Below, in pieces: positions 13,431 through 22,568 of a stretch of DNA of 64,000 bases. Source of the stretch: Caballeronia cordobensis (GTDB taxonomy: Bacteria > Pseudomonadota > Gammaproteobacteria > Burkholderiales > Burkholderiaceae). Position numbers and translations under genes: made by a program. Under the pieces are notes generated by a model. That model ran no database searches. It worked only from the letters and a program-made list of their open reading frames with translations, and was not told the DNA's origin. The first letter of the stretch is position 1, and each line of letters starts with the position of its first letter. The stretch lies in assembly GCF_001544575.2 (NCBI RefSeq), contig NZ_FCNY02000001.1, positions 676,654-740,653 of the forward strand, in the 5' to 3' direction.

Positions 13431-15674
13431 ATGACTGAGGTTTTCGTGCGCGTCGCCGTCGATCAGCCGCTGGCCGTGCTGTTCGACTACCGCTACGCCT
13501 TGCCGGACGCGCCTGTCGTCGGCACGCTGGTGCAGGTGCCGTTCGGGCGGCGCGACGTCGTCGGGCTGATCTGCGAAATCGCTTATTCAAGCGACGTGCC
13601 TGCGGCCAAACTCCGCAACGTCACATCGATTTGCAACGGCTGCGCGCCGCTTTCCGAGGCCTGGATCGCGCTCGCCAGCTTCGCCGCCGATTACTATCAG
13701 CGCGGTCTGGGCGAAGTCGCGTTGCCGGCGCTGCCGCAGGCTTTACGCGACGCTTCGCGCTGGGACCGGCTTTTCGCCGTCGAGCCGCGCTATCGGTTGC
13801 TGGACCAGGGGCGTGCGCATCTTCCCGACGCGTTGCCGGCGCGCGCAAGCGCCTTGCGCCGTCTGGCCGATGCGCTTGCCGAAGCGCCGTCGCTCGGTTT
13901 GTCCGATGCCCGCGCGCTGCATCCCAAAGCGAGCGCGACCTTCGAGGACTGGCTCTCGCGCGGCTGGATCGACCTCGCCGCGCCGGATTTCACGGAAACG
14001 GACACGGGCACGCCAGCGCCGACCGCCACCGCAACGCTCCCCGTTCTGACCGCCGAACAGCGCGATGCCGTCGATGCCATCGCGCAGGCGCAAGGCTTCG
14101 CGCCGTTTCTGCTCCACGGCGTGACGGGCAGCGGCAAGACCGAGGTGTATCTGCACGCGCTCGCCGCGCTGCTCGCCGAGCGGCCGGACGCTCAGGCGCT
14201 CGTGCTCGTTCCCGAAATCAATCTGACGCCGCAGTTCGAAGCCGCGTTTCGCGCGCGCTTCGCCGCCCTTGCGCACGGCTCCATCGTCACGATGCACAGC
14301 GGTCTGGCCGAAGGCGAGCGCGCGCGTCACTGGCTCGCGGCGCACACGGGCAGCGCGCGCATCGTGCTGGGCACGCGCCTCGCGATCCTCGCGTCGATGC
14401 CGAAGCTCGCGATGATCGTCGTGGATGAAGAGCACGATCCCGCGTACAAGCAGCAGGAAGGCTTGCGCTATTCCGCGCGCGATCTGGCGGTCTATCGCGC
14501 GAAGCAGCTCGGCATTCCCGCCGTGCTCGGATCGGCGACGCCGTCGCTCGAAACCTGGTGGCAGGCCGAGCAGGGCCGATACACGCGATTGACGCTCACG
14601 CGCCGCGCGGTCGCGGAAGCGGCGTTGCCGACCGTCAAGCTCATCGATCTCGAAGAGGAAAGACGGCGCGGGCGCGCGTCGGTCGAAGGATTGGCGGGGC
14701 CGCTCATCGCCGCGCTCAAAACGCGCGTGGAACGCGGCGAGCAAAGTCTCGTGTTCCTCAACCGGCGCGGCTATGCGCCGATCCTGTCCTGCGACGCCTG
14801 CGGCTGGGTCGCGGGATGTCCGCGCTGCAGCGCCTATGCGGTGCTTCACAAGCCGGAGCGCGCGCTGCGTTGTCATCATTGCGGCTGGGAATCGCGCATT
14901 CCGAAGTCGTGTCCGGAGTGCGGCAACATCGATATCGCGCCGATGGGCCGCGGCACGCAGCGTGTCGAGGAAACGCTCGCGAACGTGGTGCCGGGCGCGC
15001 GCGTGCTGCGCATCGACGCCGACAGCACGCGCCGCAAGGGCAGCGCGCAGGCGCTTTTTTCCGACGTCCACGCGGGCGAAGTCGATATCCTGGTCGGCAC
15101 GCAAATGATCGCGAAGGGGCACGATTTCCGGCGCGTGACGCTCGTCGGCGTGCTGAACGCCGATACCGCGCTGTTCTCGCACGACTTCCGCGCAAGCGAG
15201 CGGCTCTTCGCGCAACTGACGCAAGTGAGTGGCCGCGCGGGGCGCGCCGGTTTGCCCGGCGAGGTGATGATCCAGACGCGCTATCCGCGCCACGCGCTGT
15301 ATCAGGCGCTATCGCGGCAGGACTACGTGGGCTTCGCCAACTCGACGCTTTCGGAACGGCGCGACGCCTGTCTGCCGCCGTTCGTCTATCAGGCGATGCT
15401 GCGCGCGGAAGGACGGACGCTGGAAGCGGCGCTCGGCTTTCTCGCCGAAGCGGCGGCCGCCTTCGCGCCGTTGCCCGGCGCCGAACGCGTCACGGTCTAC
15501 GACGCCGTGCCGCTCACCATCGTGAAAGTGTTCAATGTTCATCGGGCGCAACTGCTGCTCGAAAGCGGGTCGCGCGCGGCGCTTCAGACGGCGCTGCACG
15601 CATGGCAGCCGGTGCTGCGCTCGCTCAGGGGCGTGCTGCGCTGGAACGTCGAGGTCGATCCGCTGGACGTCTGA
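13431..15674 (+). CDS. priA: Primosomal protein N', replication restart helicase
   Basis: PriA binds abandoned replication forks and reloads the replisome. The 747-residue protein has the N-terminal DNA-end-binding domain (VAVDQPLAVLFDYRY), helicase Walker A GVTGSGKT (230-237), the Walker B box DEEH (332-335), and paired zinc-binding cysteines CDACGWVAGCPRC and CHHCGWESRIPKSCPEC (from about 454). The helicase C-terminal motifs VGTQMIAKGHDF and QVSGRAGR follow. The length matches the family (about 730-750). The start ATG at 13431 has no strong ribosome site. Confidence 0.97.
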   Translation: MTEVFVRVAVDQPLAVLFDYRYALPDAPVVGTLVQVPFGRRDVVGLICEIAYSSDVPAAKLRNVTSICNGCAPLSEAWIALASFAADYYQRGLGEVALPALPQALRDASRWDRLFAVEPRYRLLDQGRAHLPDALPARASALRRLADALAEAPSLGLSDARALHPKASATFEDWLSRGWIDLAAPDFTETDTGTPAPTATATLPVLTAEQRDAVDAIAQAQGFAPFLLHGVTGSGKTEVYLHALAALLAERPDAQALVLVPEINLTPQFEAAFRARFAALAHGSIVTMHSGLAEGERARHWLAAHTGSARIVLGTRLAILASMPKLAMIVVDEEHDPAYKQQEGLRYSARDLAVYRAKQLGIPAVLGSATPSLETWWQAEQGRYTRLTLTRRAVAEAALPTVKLIDLEEERRRGRASVEGLAGPLIAALKTRVERGEQSLVFLNRRGYAPILSCDACGWVAGCPRCSAYAVLHKPERALRCHHCGWESRIPKSCPECGNIDIAPMGRGTQRVEETLANVVPGARVLRIDADSTRRKGSAQALFSDVHAGEVDILVGTQMIAKGHDFRRVTLVGVLNADTALFSHDFRASERLFAQLTQVSGRAGRAGLPGEVMIQTRYPRHALYQALSRQDYVGFANSTLSERRDACLPPFVYQAMLRAEGRTLEAALGFLAEAAAAFAPLPGAERVTVYDAVPLTIVKVFNVHRAQLLLESGSRAALQTALHAWQPVLRSLRGVLRWNVEVDPLDV

Positions 15675-15708
15675 TTCACTGGCTGCGCCGCGCGGCGCAA
15701 CCCGGCCT

Positions 15709-15864
15709 TCAGATTTCGGTGCGGGAAGGATCGACGGGCGTCCGCCCGGATTTATCCGAACCCTTTTCGGATCGATGCACGTGCGGCGACGCGCCTCGCA
15801 CGAACAGCACCACGCACACCGCGAACATCGCCCAAACGCTGGCCACCACAACCCATGTGTTCAT
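15709..15864 (-). CDS. Small single-pass membrane protein of unknown function
   Basis: A 51-residue product beginning MNTWVVVASVWAMFAVCVVLFVRGA: one hydrophobic segment (residues 3-23) followed by a polar, basic tail with His, Ser, Lys and Arg. The ATG at 15864 is preceded by GGGAGAG about nine bases away; the longer in-frame reading lacks such a site. It lies convergent with priA, 34 bases from its stop. The good ribosome site and a clean membrane helix make it a likely real gene. I do not recognise a family. Confidence 0.6.
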   Translation of the reverse strand: MNTWVVVASVWAMFAVCVVLFVRGASPHVHRSEKGSDKSGRTPVDPSRTEI

Positions 15865-16056
15865 GCCCGTTGCTCTCCCAAGCCCGCGGATACGGCGCCT
15901 TGAATGGCGCGCGTTCCGTTTATATCGGCCGGTTGCGGTCAATTACTTAGGGGCTGTCCCAAAAATTATCGGGTTAGGGAAAATACTAGGTGGAAACCGC
16001 CCGCGGCCTACGCGAGGTTCACCGCCGAAAGCCTTGTCCCATAAGGGTTTTGCAAT

Positions 16057-16110
16057 GGTGCAACCCTAGCGAAAATCTCGGTTGCACCTTTTATATCAGC
16101 GGGGTACGAT
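16057..16110 (+). promoter_or_regulatory. putA promoter with PutA operator
   Basis: A perfect inverted repeat GGTGCAACC (16057-16065) / GGTTGCACC (16080-16088) has a 14-base spacer, and each arm contains the hexamer GTTGCA on one strand or the other. GTTGCA is the recognised half-site of the ribbon-helix-helix domain of E. coli PutA. The right arm overlaps a -35 box TTGCAC (16082-16087), which is 17 bases from a -10 box TACGAT (16105-16110). This arrangement predicts that PutA without proline represses its own gene. The remaining part of the 300-base gap 15865-16164 holds nothing else I can name. Confidence 0.75.
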
Positions 16111-16164
16111 TCGCCAACTTTTTGGTCATTGGCCGGGTAGGCACGACCGGCAAACGAAGGAAAT

Positions 16165-19100
16165 ATGGCGAGCACAACCTTAGGCGTCAAAGTCGACGAT
16201 TTGCTGCGTTCCCGGCTGAAGGATGCCGCGACGCGCCTCGAACGCACTCCGCACTGGCTGATCAAGCAGGCGATCTTCGCGTACCTGGAGCGCATCGAGC
16301 ACGGGCAGCTTCCGCCCGAACTGTCGGGCGCGAACGGCTCGTCCGACATGACCGATGCCGCCCCCGTCGATGGCGACGAAGACGGCGCGCCGCATCCCTT
16401 CCTCGATTTCGCCCAGAACATTCAGCCGCAATCCGTGCTGCGCGCGGCGATCACGGCCGCGTACCGCCGGCCGGAGCCGGAGTGCGTGCCGTTCCTGATC
16501 GGTCAGGCGCGTCTGCCCGCGAACGTCTCCGCCGAAACCGAAAAGCTCGCGACCCGGCTTGTCGAAGCGCTGCGCGCGAAGAGCTCGGGCGGCGGCGTCG
16601 AAGGCCTGATCCACGAGTTTTCGCTGTCGAGCCAGGAAGGCGTCGCGCTGATGTGCCTCGCCGAAGCGCTCTTGCGCATTCCCGACCGCGCCACGCGCGA
16701 CGCGCTCATCCGCGACAAGATCAGCAAGGGCGACTGGAAATCGCATATGGGCCAGGCGCCGTCGCTGTTCGTAAACGCGGCGACGTGGGGCCTGATGATC
16801 ACCGGCAAGCTCGTCACGACCAACAGCGAAGCGGGCTTGAGCTCCGCGCTGACGCGTCTCATCGGCAAGGGCGGCGAGCCGCTGATCCGCAAGGGCGTCG
16901 ACATGGCGATGCGCCTGATGGGCGAGCAGTTCGTCACCGGCGAGACCATTTCCGAAGCGCTCGCGAACAGCCGCAAATACGAAGCGCGCGGTTTCCGTTA
17001 CTCCTACGACATGCTCGGCGAAGCCGCGACGACCGAAGAAGACGCGCAGCGCTACTACGCCTCCTACGAGCAGGCGATCCACGCGATCGGCAAGGCGGCG
17101 GGCGGGCGCGGCATCTACGAAGGCCCGGGCATTTCGATCAAGCTCTCCGCGCTGCATCCGCGCTATTCGCGCGCGCAGCAGGAACGCACGATGAACGAAC
17201 TGCTGCCGCGCGTGCGCTCGCTCGCGCAACTGGCGCGCCGTTACGACATCGGCCTGAATATCGACGCTGAAGAAGCCGATCGCCTCGAACTCTCGCTCGA
17301 TCTGCTCGAAGCGCTGTGCTTCGATCCGGAACTCGCGGGCTGGAACGGCATCGGTTTCGTGGTGCAGGGTTATCAGAAGCGCTGCCCGTTCGTGATCGAT
17401 TATCTGATCGATCTGGCGCGCCGCAGCCGTCATCGTTTGATGATCCGCCTCGTGAAGGGCGCGTACTGGGACACCGAAATCAAGCGCGCACAAGTCGATG
17501 GCCTCGAAGGCTATCCGGTCTACACGCGCAAGATCTACACGGACATCTCGTATCTCGCGTGCGCGAAGAAGCTGCTCGGCGCGCCCGATGCCGTGTATCC
17601 GCAATTCGCGACGCACAACGCGTTCACGCTCTCGGCGATCTATCACCTCGCGGGCCAGAATTACTATCCCGGCCAGTACGAGTTTCAGTGCCTGCACGGC
17701 ATGGGCGAGCCGCTCTACGAAGAAGTCACGGGCCGCGACAAGCTGAATCGTCCGTGCCGCGTGTACGCGCCGGTCGGCACGCACGAAACGCTGCTCGCGT
17801 ATCTGGTGCGCCGCCTGCTCGAGAACGGCGCGAACACGTCGTTCGTGAACCGCATCGCCGACGAGTCGATTCCGGTGAAGGAACTCGTGCGCGATCCGAT
17901 CGACGAAGCGCAAGCCATCGTGCCGCTCGGCGCGCCGCACGCGAAGATCCCGCTGCCGCGCCAGCTTTACGGCAACGAGCGTCCCAATTCGATGGGCCTC
18001 GATCTGTCGAACGAGCATCGTCTGGCGTCGCTGTCGTCGGCGCTGCTGGCGAGCGCGAACCATGCATGGCGCGCGGAACCGATGCTCGAAGGCGGTTCCG
18101 TCGATAACGGCGCTCCCCGCGATGTGCGCAATCCGTCCGATTCGCGCGATCTGGTCGGAACCGTGGTCGAGGCGTCCTCCGAGCAAGTGAGCGCCGCGAT
18201 CGCCAACGCGGTCGCCGCCGCGCCGATCTGGCAGGCGACGCCCGTCGAAGACCGCGCCGATTGCCTCGCGCGCGCAGGCGATCTGCTCGAAGCGCAGATG
18301 CATACGCTCATGGGCCTCATCATCCGCGAGGCGGGCAAGTCGTTGCCGAACGCCATCGCCGAAATTCGCGAGGCGGTGGACTTCCTGCGCTACTACGCGT
18401 CGCAGATTCGCGCGGAGTTTTCCAACGACACGCATCGTCCGCTTGGTCCGGTCGTGTGTATCAGCCCGTGGAATTTCCCGCTCGCGATCTTCATGGGCCA
18501 GGTGGCCGCCGCGCTCGCTGCGGGCAATCCGGTGCTCGCGAAGCCCGCCGAGCAAACGCCGCTGATCGCCGCGCAAGCCGTGCGCATTCTGCGCGAGGCC
18601 GGCGTGCCGGCCGGCGCGGTGCAACTGCTGCCGGGCAATGGTGAAACCGTGGGCGCTGCGCTGGTCGCGGACCCGCGCACGCGCGCCGTGATGTTCACCG
18701 GCTCGACGGAAGTCGCGCGTCTCATCAACAAGACGCTGTCCGAACGCCTCGATTCCGATGGCCGTCCGATTCCGCTGATCGCCGAAACCGGCGGCCAGAA
18801 CGCGATGATCGTCGATTCGTCGGCGCTCGCGGAACAAGTGGTCGCGGACGTGCTGCAGTCGTCGTTCGATTCGGCCGGCCAGCGCTGCTCGGCGCTGCGC
18901 GTGCTGTGCCTGCAAGACGACGTCGCCGATCGCACGCTCGAAATGCTGACCGGTGCGATGAACCAGCTCGCGGTCGGCAATCCGGATCGCCTCTCGACGG
19001 ACGTCGGTCCCGTGATCGACGGCGACGCGAAGCGCGGCATCGATGCGCACATCGCCGGCATGCGCGACAAGGGCCGCAACGTGACGCAACTGCCGCTGCC

Positions 19101-20091
19101 CGACCACTGCGCGCAAGGCACGTTCGTGCCGCCGACGCTCATCGAGCTCGACAGCATCGACGAGCTCAAGCGCGAAGTGTTCGGCCCGGTGCTCCATGTG
19201 GTGCGTTATCGCCGTTCGAACCTTGATAAACTCCTCGACCAAATTCGTTCGACCGGTTACGGCCTTACGCTCGGCATCCATACGCGTATCGACGAAACCA
19301 TCGCGCATGTAATCTCGAGGGCGCACGTCGGCAACATCTACGTGAACCGCAACGTGATCGGCGCGGTGGTCGGCGTGCAGCCGTTCGGCGGCGAAGGTTT
19401 GTCCGGAACGGGGCCGAAGGCGGGTGGCGCGCTGTACTTGCAGCGCTTGCTTGCGAAGCGTCCGACCGGCTTGCCGAAGTCGCTTGCGAGCACGCTGGTG
19501 GTCGATCAGTCGGCATCGAAGGACACGCCGTCCGCGTCGCTCACCGCATTGCGCGACTGGGCGATCGGCGAGCGCGATCCGCAAACGGCCGCGCGTTGCG
19601 ACGGCTATCTGCAACACGTGATGGCGGGCGCGACGGCCGTGCTGAACGGCCCGACCGGCGAGCGCAACACCTACACGCTCGGCGCGCGCGGCACGGTGCT
19701 GTGCGTGGCGGCGACCGCGAGCGGGGCGCGCGCGCAATTCGCCGCGGTGCTCGCGACGGGCAACCGCGCGCTGTTCAGCGGATCGGCGGGCGAGCAACTG
19801 GCGGCGTCGCTGCCTGCGTCGCTCAAACCGTACGCGCGGGTCGGCAAAGCGGCGGAAGATTTCGACGCGGTGCTGTTCGAAGGCGATAGCGACGAACTGC
19901 TGTCGCTCGTGAAGGAAGTCGCGAAGCGCACCGGGCCGATCGTATCGGTGCAGGGCGTGGCTGCGGGAGCGTTCGCCGACGCTGGCCACGACGGCGAAGA
20001 CTACGCGCTCGAACGTCTGCTGACGGAACGCTCGGTGAGCGTGAACACGGCGGCGGCGGGCGGCAATGCGAATTTGATGACGATCGGTTGA
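16165..20091 (+). CDS. putA: Trifunctional PutA: DNA-binding repressor, proline dehydrogenase and P5C dehydrogenase
   Basis: PutA oxidises proline to glutamate in two steps, passing electrons to the quinone pool and NAD+, and in the trifunctional form represses its own gene. The 1308-residue protein starts with a ribbon-helix-helix domain (TTLGVKVDDLLRSRLKDAA, about 1-48). The FAD-dependent proline dehydrogenase follows (SIKLSALHPRYSRAQ, NIDAEEADRLELSLDL, RLVKGAYWDTEIKRAQ, LHGMGEPLYEEV). The aldehyde dehydrogenase domain has ETGGQNAM (Glu874) and SAGQRCSALR (catalytic Cys908), then a C-terminal tail domain. Length equals E. coli PutA (1320). AAGGA precedes the ATG. An amino-acid-binding protein gene follows after 100 bases and may serve uptake. 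Confidence 0.97.
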   Translation: MASTTLGVKVDDLLRSRLKDAATRLERTPHWLIKQAIFAYLERIEHGQLPPELSGANGSSDMTDAAPVDGDEDGAPHPFLDFAQNIQPQSVLRAAITAAYRRPEPECVPFLIGQARLPANVSAETEKLATRLVEALRAKSSGGGVEGLIHEFSLSSQEGVALMCLAEALLRIPDRATRDALIRDKISKGDWKSHMGQAPSLFVNAATWGLMITGKLVTTNSEAGLSSALTRLIGKGGEPLIRKGVDMAMRLMGEQFVTGETISEALANSRKYEARGFRYSYDMLGEAATTEEDAQRYYASYEQAIHAIGKAAGGRGIYEGPGISIKLSALHPRYSRAQQERTMNELLPRVRSLAQLARRYDIGLNIDAEEADRLELSLDLLEALCFDPELAGWNGIGFVVQGYQKRCPFVIDYLIDLARRSRHRLMIRLVKGAYWDTEIKRAQVDGLEGYPVYTRKIYTDISYLACAKKLLGAPDAVYPQFATHNAFTLSAIYHLAGQNYYPGQYEFQCLHGMGEPLYEEVTGRDKLNRPCRVYAPVGTHETLLAYLVRRLLENGANTSFVNRIADESIPVKELVRDPIDEAQAIVPLGAPHAKIPLPRQLYGNERPNSMGLDLSNEHRLASLSSALLASANHAWRAEPMLEGGSVDNGAPRDVRNPSDSRDLVGTVVEASSEQVSAAIANAVAAAPIWQATPVEDRADCLARAGDLLEAQMHTLMGLIIREAGKSLPNAIAEIREAVDFLRYYASQIRAEFSNDTHRPLGPVVCISPWNFPLAIFMGQVAAALAAGNPVLAKPAEQTPLIAAQAVRILREAGVPAGAVQLLPGNGETVGAALVADPRTRAVMFTGSTEVARLINKTLSERLDSDGRPIPLIAETGGQNAMIVDSSALAEQVVADVLQSSFDSAGQRCSALRVLCLQDDVADRTLEMLTGAMNQLAVGNPDRLSTDVGPVIDGDAKRGIDAHIAGMRDKGRNVTQLPLPDHCAQGTFVPPTLIELDSIDELKREVFGPVLHVVRYRRSNLDKLLDQIRSTGYGLTLGIHTRIDETIAHVISRAHVGNIYVNRNVIGAVVGVQPFGGEGLSGTGPKAGGALYLQRLLAKRPTGLPKSLASTLVVDQSASKDTPSASLTALRDWAIGERDPQTAARCDGYLQHVMAGATAVLNGPTGERNTYTLGARGTVLCVAATASGARAQFAAVLATGNRALFSGSAGEQLAASLPASLKPYARVGKAAEDFDAVLFEGDSDELLSLVKEVAKRTGPIVSVQGVAAGAFADAGHDGEDYALERLLTERSVSVNTAAAGGNANLMTIG

Positions 20092-20191
20092 GACACCCCT
20101 CGAACGCTCGATTCAAACGAATTCAAACAAGCGGCAGCGGGCACGGCGATCCCGGCAAGAGCTGCCATCCACACTGGAACAAGGAGAAGCT

Positions 20192-21340
20192 ATGAAGCAC
20201 ACGATGACCAAGCTGGCAGCGGCCATGACGCTCGTCGGCCTGTCGGTCGCGGGGACCGCAGTTGCGCAGCAAGTCGAGGACGTGAAGGTCGGTTACGCCG
20301 GACCGCTGACGGGCGCGCAGGCGCACTACGGCAAGGACATGCAGAACGGCATCACGCTCGCCGTCGAAGATTTCAACGCCACGAAGCCGACGATCGGCGG
20401 AAAGCAAGTGCGCATCGTGCTGGATTCGGCCGACGATCAGGCGGACCCGCGCACGGGCACGACCGTCGCGCAGCGCCTCGTCGACGAAGGCATCAAGGGC
20501 ATGCTCGGCCACTTCAACTCGGGCACGACGATTCCCGCATCGCGCATCTACGCGAACGCGGGCATCCCCGAAATCGCGATGGCGACCGCGCCGGAATACA
20601 CGACGCAAGGCTTCAAGACGGCCTTCCGCATGATGACCTCCGACACGCAGCAAGGCTCGGTCGCGGGTGAATTCGCGGTGAAGAACCTGAAGGTGAAGAA
20701 GATCGCGATCGTCGATGACCGCACGGCTTACGGCCAGGGTCTCGCCGACCAGTTCGAGAAGGCCGCGAAGGCGGCGGGCGGCACGATCGTCGTGCGCGAG
20801 TTCACGAACGACAAGGCGGTGGACTTCAAGGCGATTCTGACCAAGATCAAGTCGATGAATCCGGACCTCGTGTACTACGGCGGCGCGGATTCGCAAGCCG
20901 GCCCGATGGTCAAGCAGATGAAGACGCTCGGCTTCCGCGCGCCGCTGATGGCGGGCGAAATGGTGAAGACCGACACCTTCATCAAGATCGCGGGCGACGC
21001 GGCGGACGGCACGGTGGCATCGCTCGCCGGCCTGCCGATGGACGAAATGCCGGGCGGCGCGGATTACTCGGCGAAGTACAAGAAGCGCTTCAACGAAGAC
21101 GTGCAGACGTACTCGCCGTATGCCTACGACGGCGCAATGGCGATGTTCACGGCAATGAAGGCCGCGAACTCGACGGACCCGGCGAAGTATCTGCCGTTCC
21201 TCGCGAAGACGGACATGCAGGGCGTGACGGCGAAGCACCTGTCGTACGACTCGAAGGGCGATCTGAAGAACGGCGGCATCACGCTGTATAAGGTCGTCGG
21301 CGGCAAGTGGACGACGCTGCAGAGCGTGGGCGGGAAGTAA
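20192..21340 (+). CDS. Branched-chain amino-acid-type periplasmic binding protein (LivJ/LivK family)
   Basis: A 382-residue exported binding protein. The signal peptide runs to about residue 25 (AAMTLVGLSVAGTAVAQQ). The mature part has the Leu/Ile/Val-binding family fold: VKVGYAGPLTGAQAHYGKDM, VLDSADDQADPRTGT, the GMLGHFNSGTTIPAS ligand segment, IAIVDDRTAYGQGLADQF and LVYYGGADSQAGPM. Relatives bind Leu/Ile/Val or other amino acids. No permease or ATPase genes are adjacent, so it must share a transporter encoded elsewhere. AAGGAGA is five to six bases before the ATG. A role in proline uptake is a guess from its place beside putA. Confidence 0.9.
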   Translation: MKHTMTKLAAAMTLVGLSVAGTAVAQQVEDVKVGYAGPLTGAQAHYGKDMQNGITLAVEDFNATKPTIGGKQVRIVLDSADDQADPRTGTTVAQRLVDEGIKGMLGHFNSGTTIPASRIYANAGIPEIAMATAPEYTTQGFKTAFRMMTSDTQQGSVAGEFAVKNLKVKKIAIVDDRTAYGQGLADQFEKAAKAAGGTIVVREFTNDKAVDFKAILTKIKSMNPDLVYYGGADSQAGPMVKQMKTLGFRAPLMAGEMVKTDTFIKIAGDAADGTVASLAGLPMDEMPGGADYSAKYKKRFNEDVQTYSPYAYDGAMAMFTAMKAANSTDPAKYLPFLAKTDMQGVTAKHLSYDSKGDLKNGGITLYKVVGGKWTTLQSVGGK

Positions 21341-21369
21341 GACTCCGGTCTTCTTAAGCCTTCGATCAG

Positions 21370-21405
21370 AACGGCTCGGTTCGCGTAAGCGGCCGGGCCG
21401 TTTTT
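21370..21405 (+). terminator. Intrinsic terminator after the binding protein
   Basis: AACGGCTCGG (21370-21379) pairs with CCGGGCCGTT (21393-21402) over ten positions with one wobble, 13-base loop, followed by T to 21405. It lies 30 bases after the stop and just before the convergent NYN gene. Confidence 0.85.
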
Positions 21406-21424
21406 CGTTGAGGCACAGGCCCGG

Positions 21425-22336
21425 TCAGGTGGTGCGGACTTTCTCCGCCACCGGACCCTTCTGGCCGATGCCCTCCTGAAAACTGACTTCCATGCCCTTG
21501 TAGACATCGTCGAAGTCCGCGTCGATCAATGCGGAGCAATAGAAGAACAGGTTCTCCTTTGCGCCTTCCGGCCGGATGAATCCATAGCCGTTCAGCACGC
21601 TGGCGATGGTTCCTGTTTTCCAGTCGTCGCCCCCGGCGCCGAGCGATTGAATCACGTTCTTCTGCCGCTGGAAAAGCGAGTTCAACGCTTCCCGCTCGTC
21701 GCCTTGAGCGTTGTCCATCCGGTCGATGACGTCGGACATCATGACCGGATAAGCCACCTCGTTGAAAAGCAACTGGCTCGGCCGCGTGCCCTTTTGCTCG
21801 CCCGTGGCGTCTTCATAGGCAAACGACCAGCCGAGCGCCAATACGGGCATGCCAAGCGCCTTGAGCTTGCGCGCGAGCGGAATGTAGTCGCTGTCGCCGG
21901 CGATCAGCACGGCAACATCGAACCGCTTCTCCGCCGCCATTTCGTAGGCTTCGAGTGCGAGCCATACGTCGATACCCTTTTCTTTCCCCGCGAAGTTCAT
22001 GGGAAGGTAATGGGTCGTGACGTTCTCTTTCATGAGAATGTCTTCGAACACACGCTCCCTGTACAGCATGTCCAGTCCTTTCTCGACGCTTTGCTGAGCC
22101 GAAAACCGTCCGCGAAAATAATGCAATTCGACGAGGTGGCAATCCTTCGGATTCAGATCGTTTTCGAGGGCGATTTTGTACCGGATGTAATCGTGAAGTC
22201 CGCGCACAGATATCCACGCGTTCTTCTTATGCTGATGCATGTAGTACTTTCGCACCATGTCGAGATAGTTGCCGTCATAGAATATGCCGACCCTGAGGAG
22301 CCGTTTCGTGGCGAGGGGTATTGGAGTTGACGCCAA
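21425..22336 (-). CDS. NYN-domain (PIN-like) ribonuclease fused to a cold-shock-like domain
   Basis: The 303-residue protein has an N-terminal NYN/LabA-type nuclease domain. The acidic residues expected for metal binding are visible: Asp21 in GIFYDGNYLD, Asp123 in KEKGIDVWLALEA, and Asp148 and Asp150 in LIAGDSDYIPL. After a linker, residues 241-301 form a cold-shock-like RNA-binding fold (GTIASVLNGYGFIRP, then ENLFFYCSAL and GMEVSFQEGIGQKGPVAEKV). This predicts an RNA-binding nuclease, perhaps for RNA turnover under stress; NYN proteins include RNases with known and unknown targets. The start is TTG at 22336, chosen for its perfect GGAGG seven bases upstream. Codon use is less GC-rich than its neighbours. 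It has its own 232-base upstream gap (22337-22568) where I see only a likely promoter. Confidence 0.85.
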   Translation of the reverse strand: MASTPIPLATKRLLRVGIFYDGNYLDMVRKYYMHQHKKNAWISVRGLHDYIRYKIALENDLNPKDCHLVELHYFRGRFSAQQSVEKGLDMLYRERVFEDILMKENVTTHYLPMNFAGKEKGIDVWLALEAYEMAAEKRFDVAVLIAGDSDYIPLARKLKALGMPVLALGWSFAYEDATGEQKGTRPSQLLFNEVAYPVMMSDVIDRMDNAQGDEREALNSLFQRQKNVIQSLGAGGDDWKTGTIASVLNGYGFIRPEGAKENLFFYCSALIDADFDDVYKGMEVSFQEGIGQKGPVAEKVRTT

Positions 22337-22568
22337 TGGACTGCCTCCGTGCGTAGGCTGGGCAAGACAGTGTCGTAAGTGTGTCGATGAATATAAAGAT
22401 GAAAATGCTTAATAATGCCTTTCTATGCGTGCGGTGAAGCAGCTATTTTGAACCGATGGTCAATGAGATTCTTGCCTTTGTTGAATTTGAATTGACGGCG
22501 CCCATTAACGATTGCCGAAAAGCGACGACAAGCAATCCTGATTGATTTGAGCACAGTCCGCGCGTGGG

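Noticed and set aside
13009..13434. Possible 141-codon gene between hemE and priA
   Set aside because: It has no ribosome site, mixed composition, and covers the AT-richer region with DnaA boxes.
15951..15970. GGGGCTGTCCCAAAAA-like stretch resembling an insertion-sequence end
   Set aside because: No partner inverted end and no transposase nearby; too short to support.
9657..16047. Shared GTCCCATAAGG at about 9657 and 16036
   Set aside because: Two 11-base matches in unrelated gaps can be chance; no structure supports a shared function.
16180..19989. Open frame of 1269 codons on the minus strand
   Set aside because: It is antisense to putA and rich in Arg, His and Asp with no motif, a shadow of GC-rich codon use. 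The same holds for the long minus-strand frames over atpA, hemE, priA, gcvP, sdaA and flgE.
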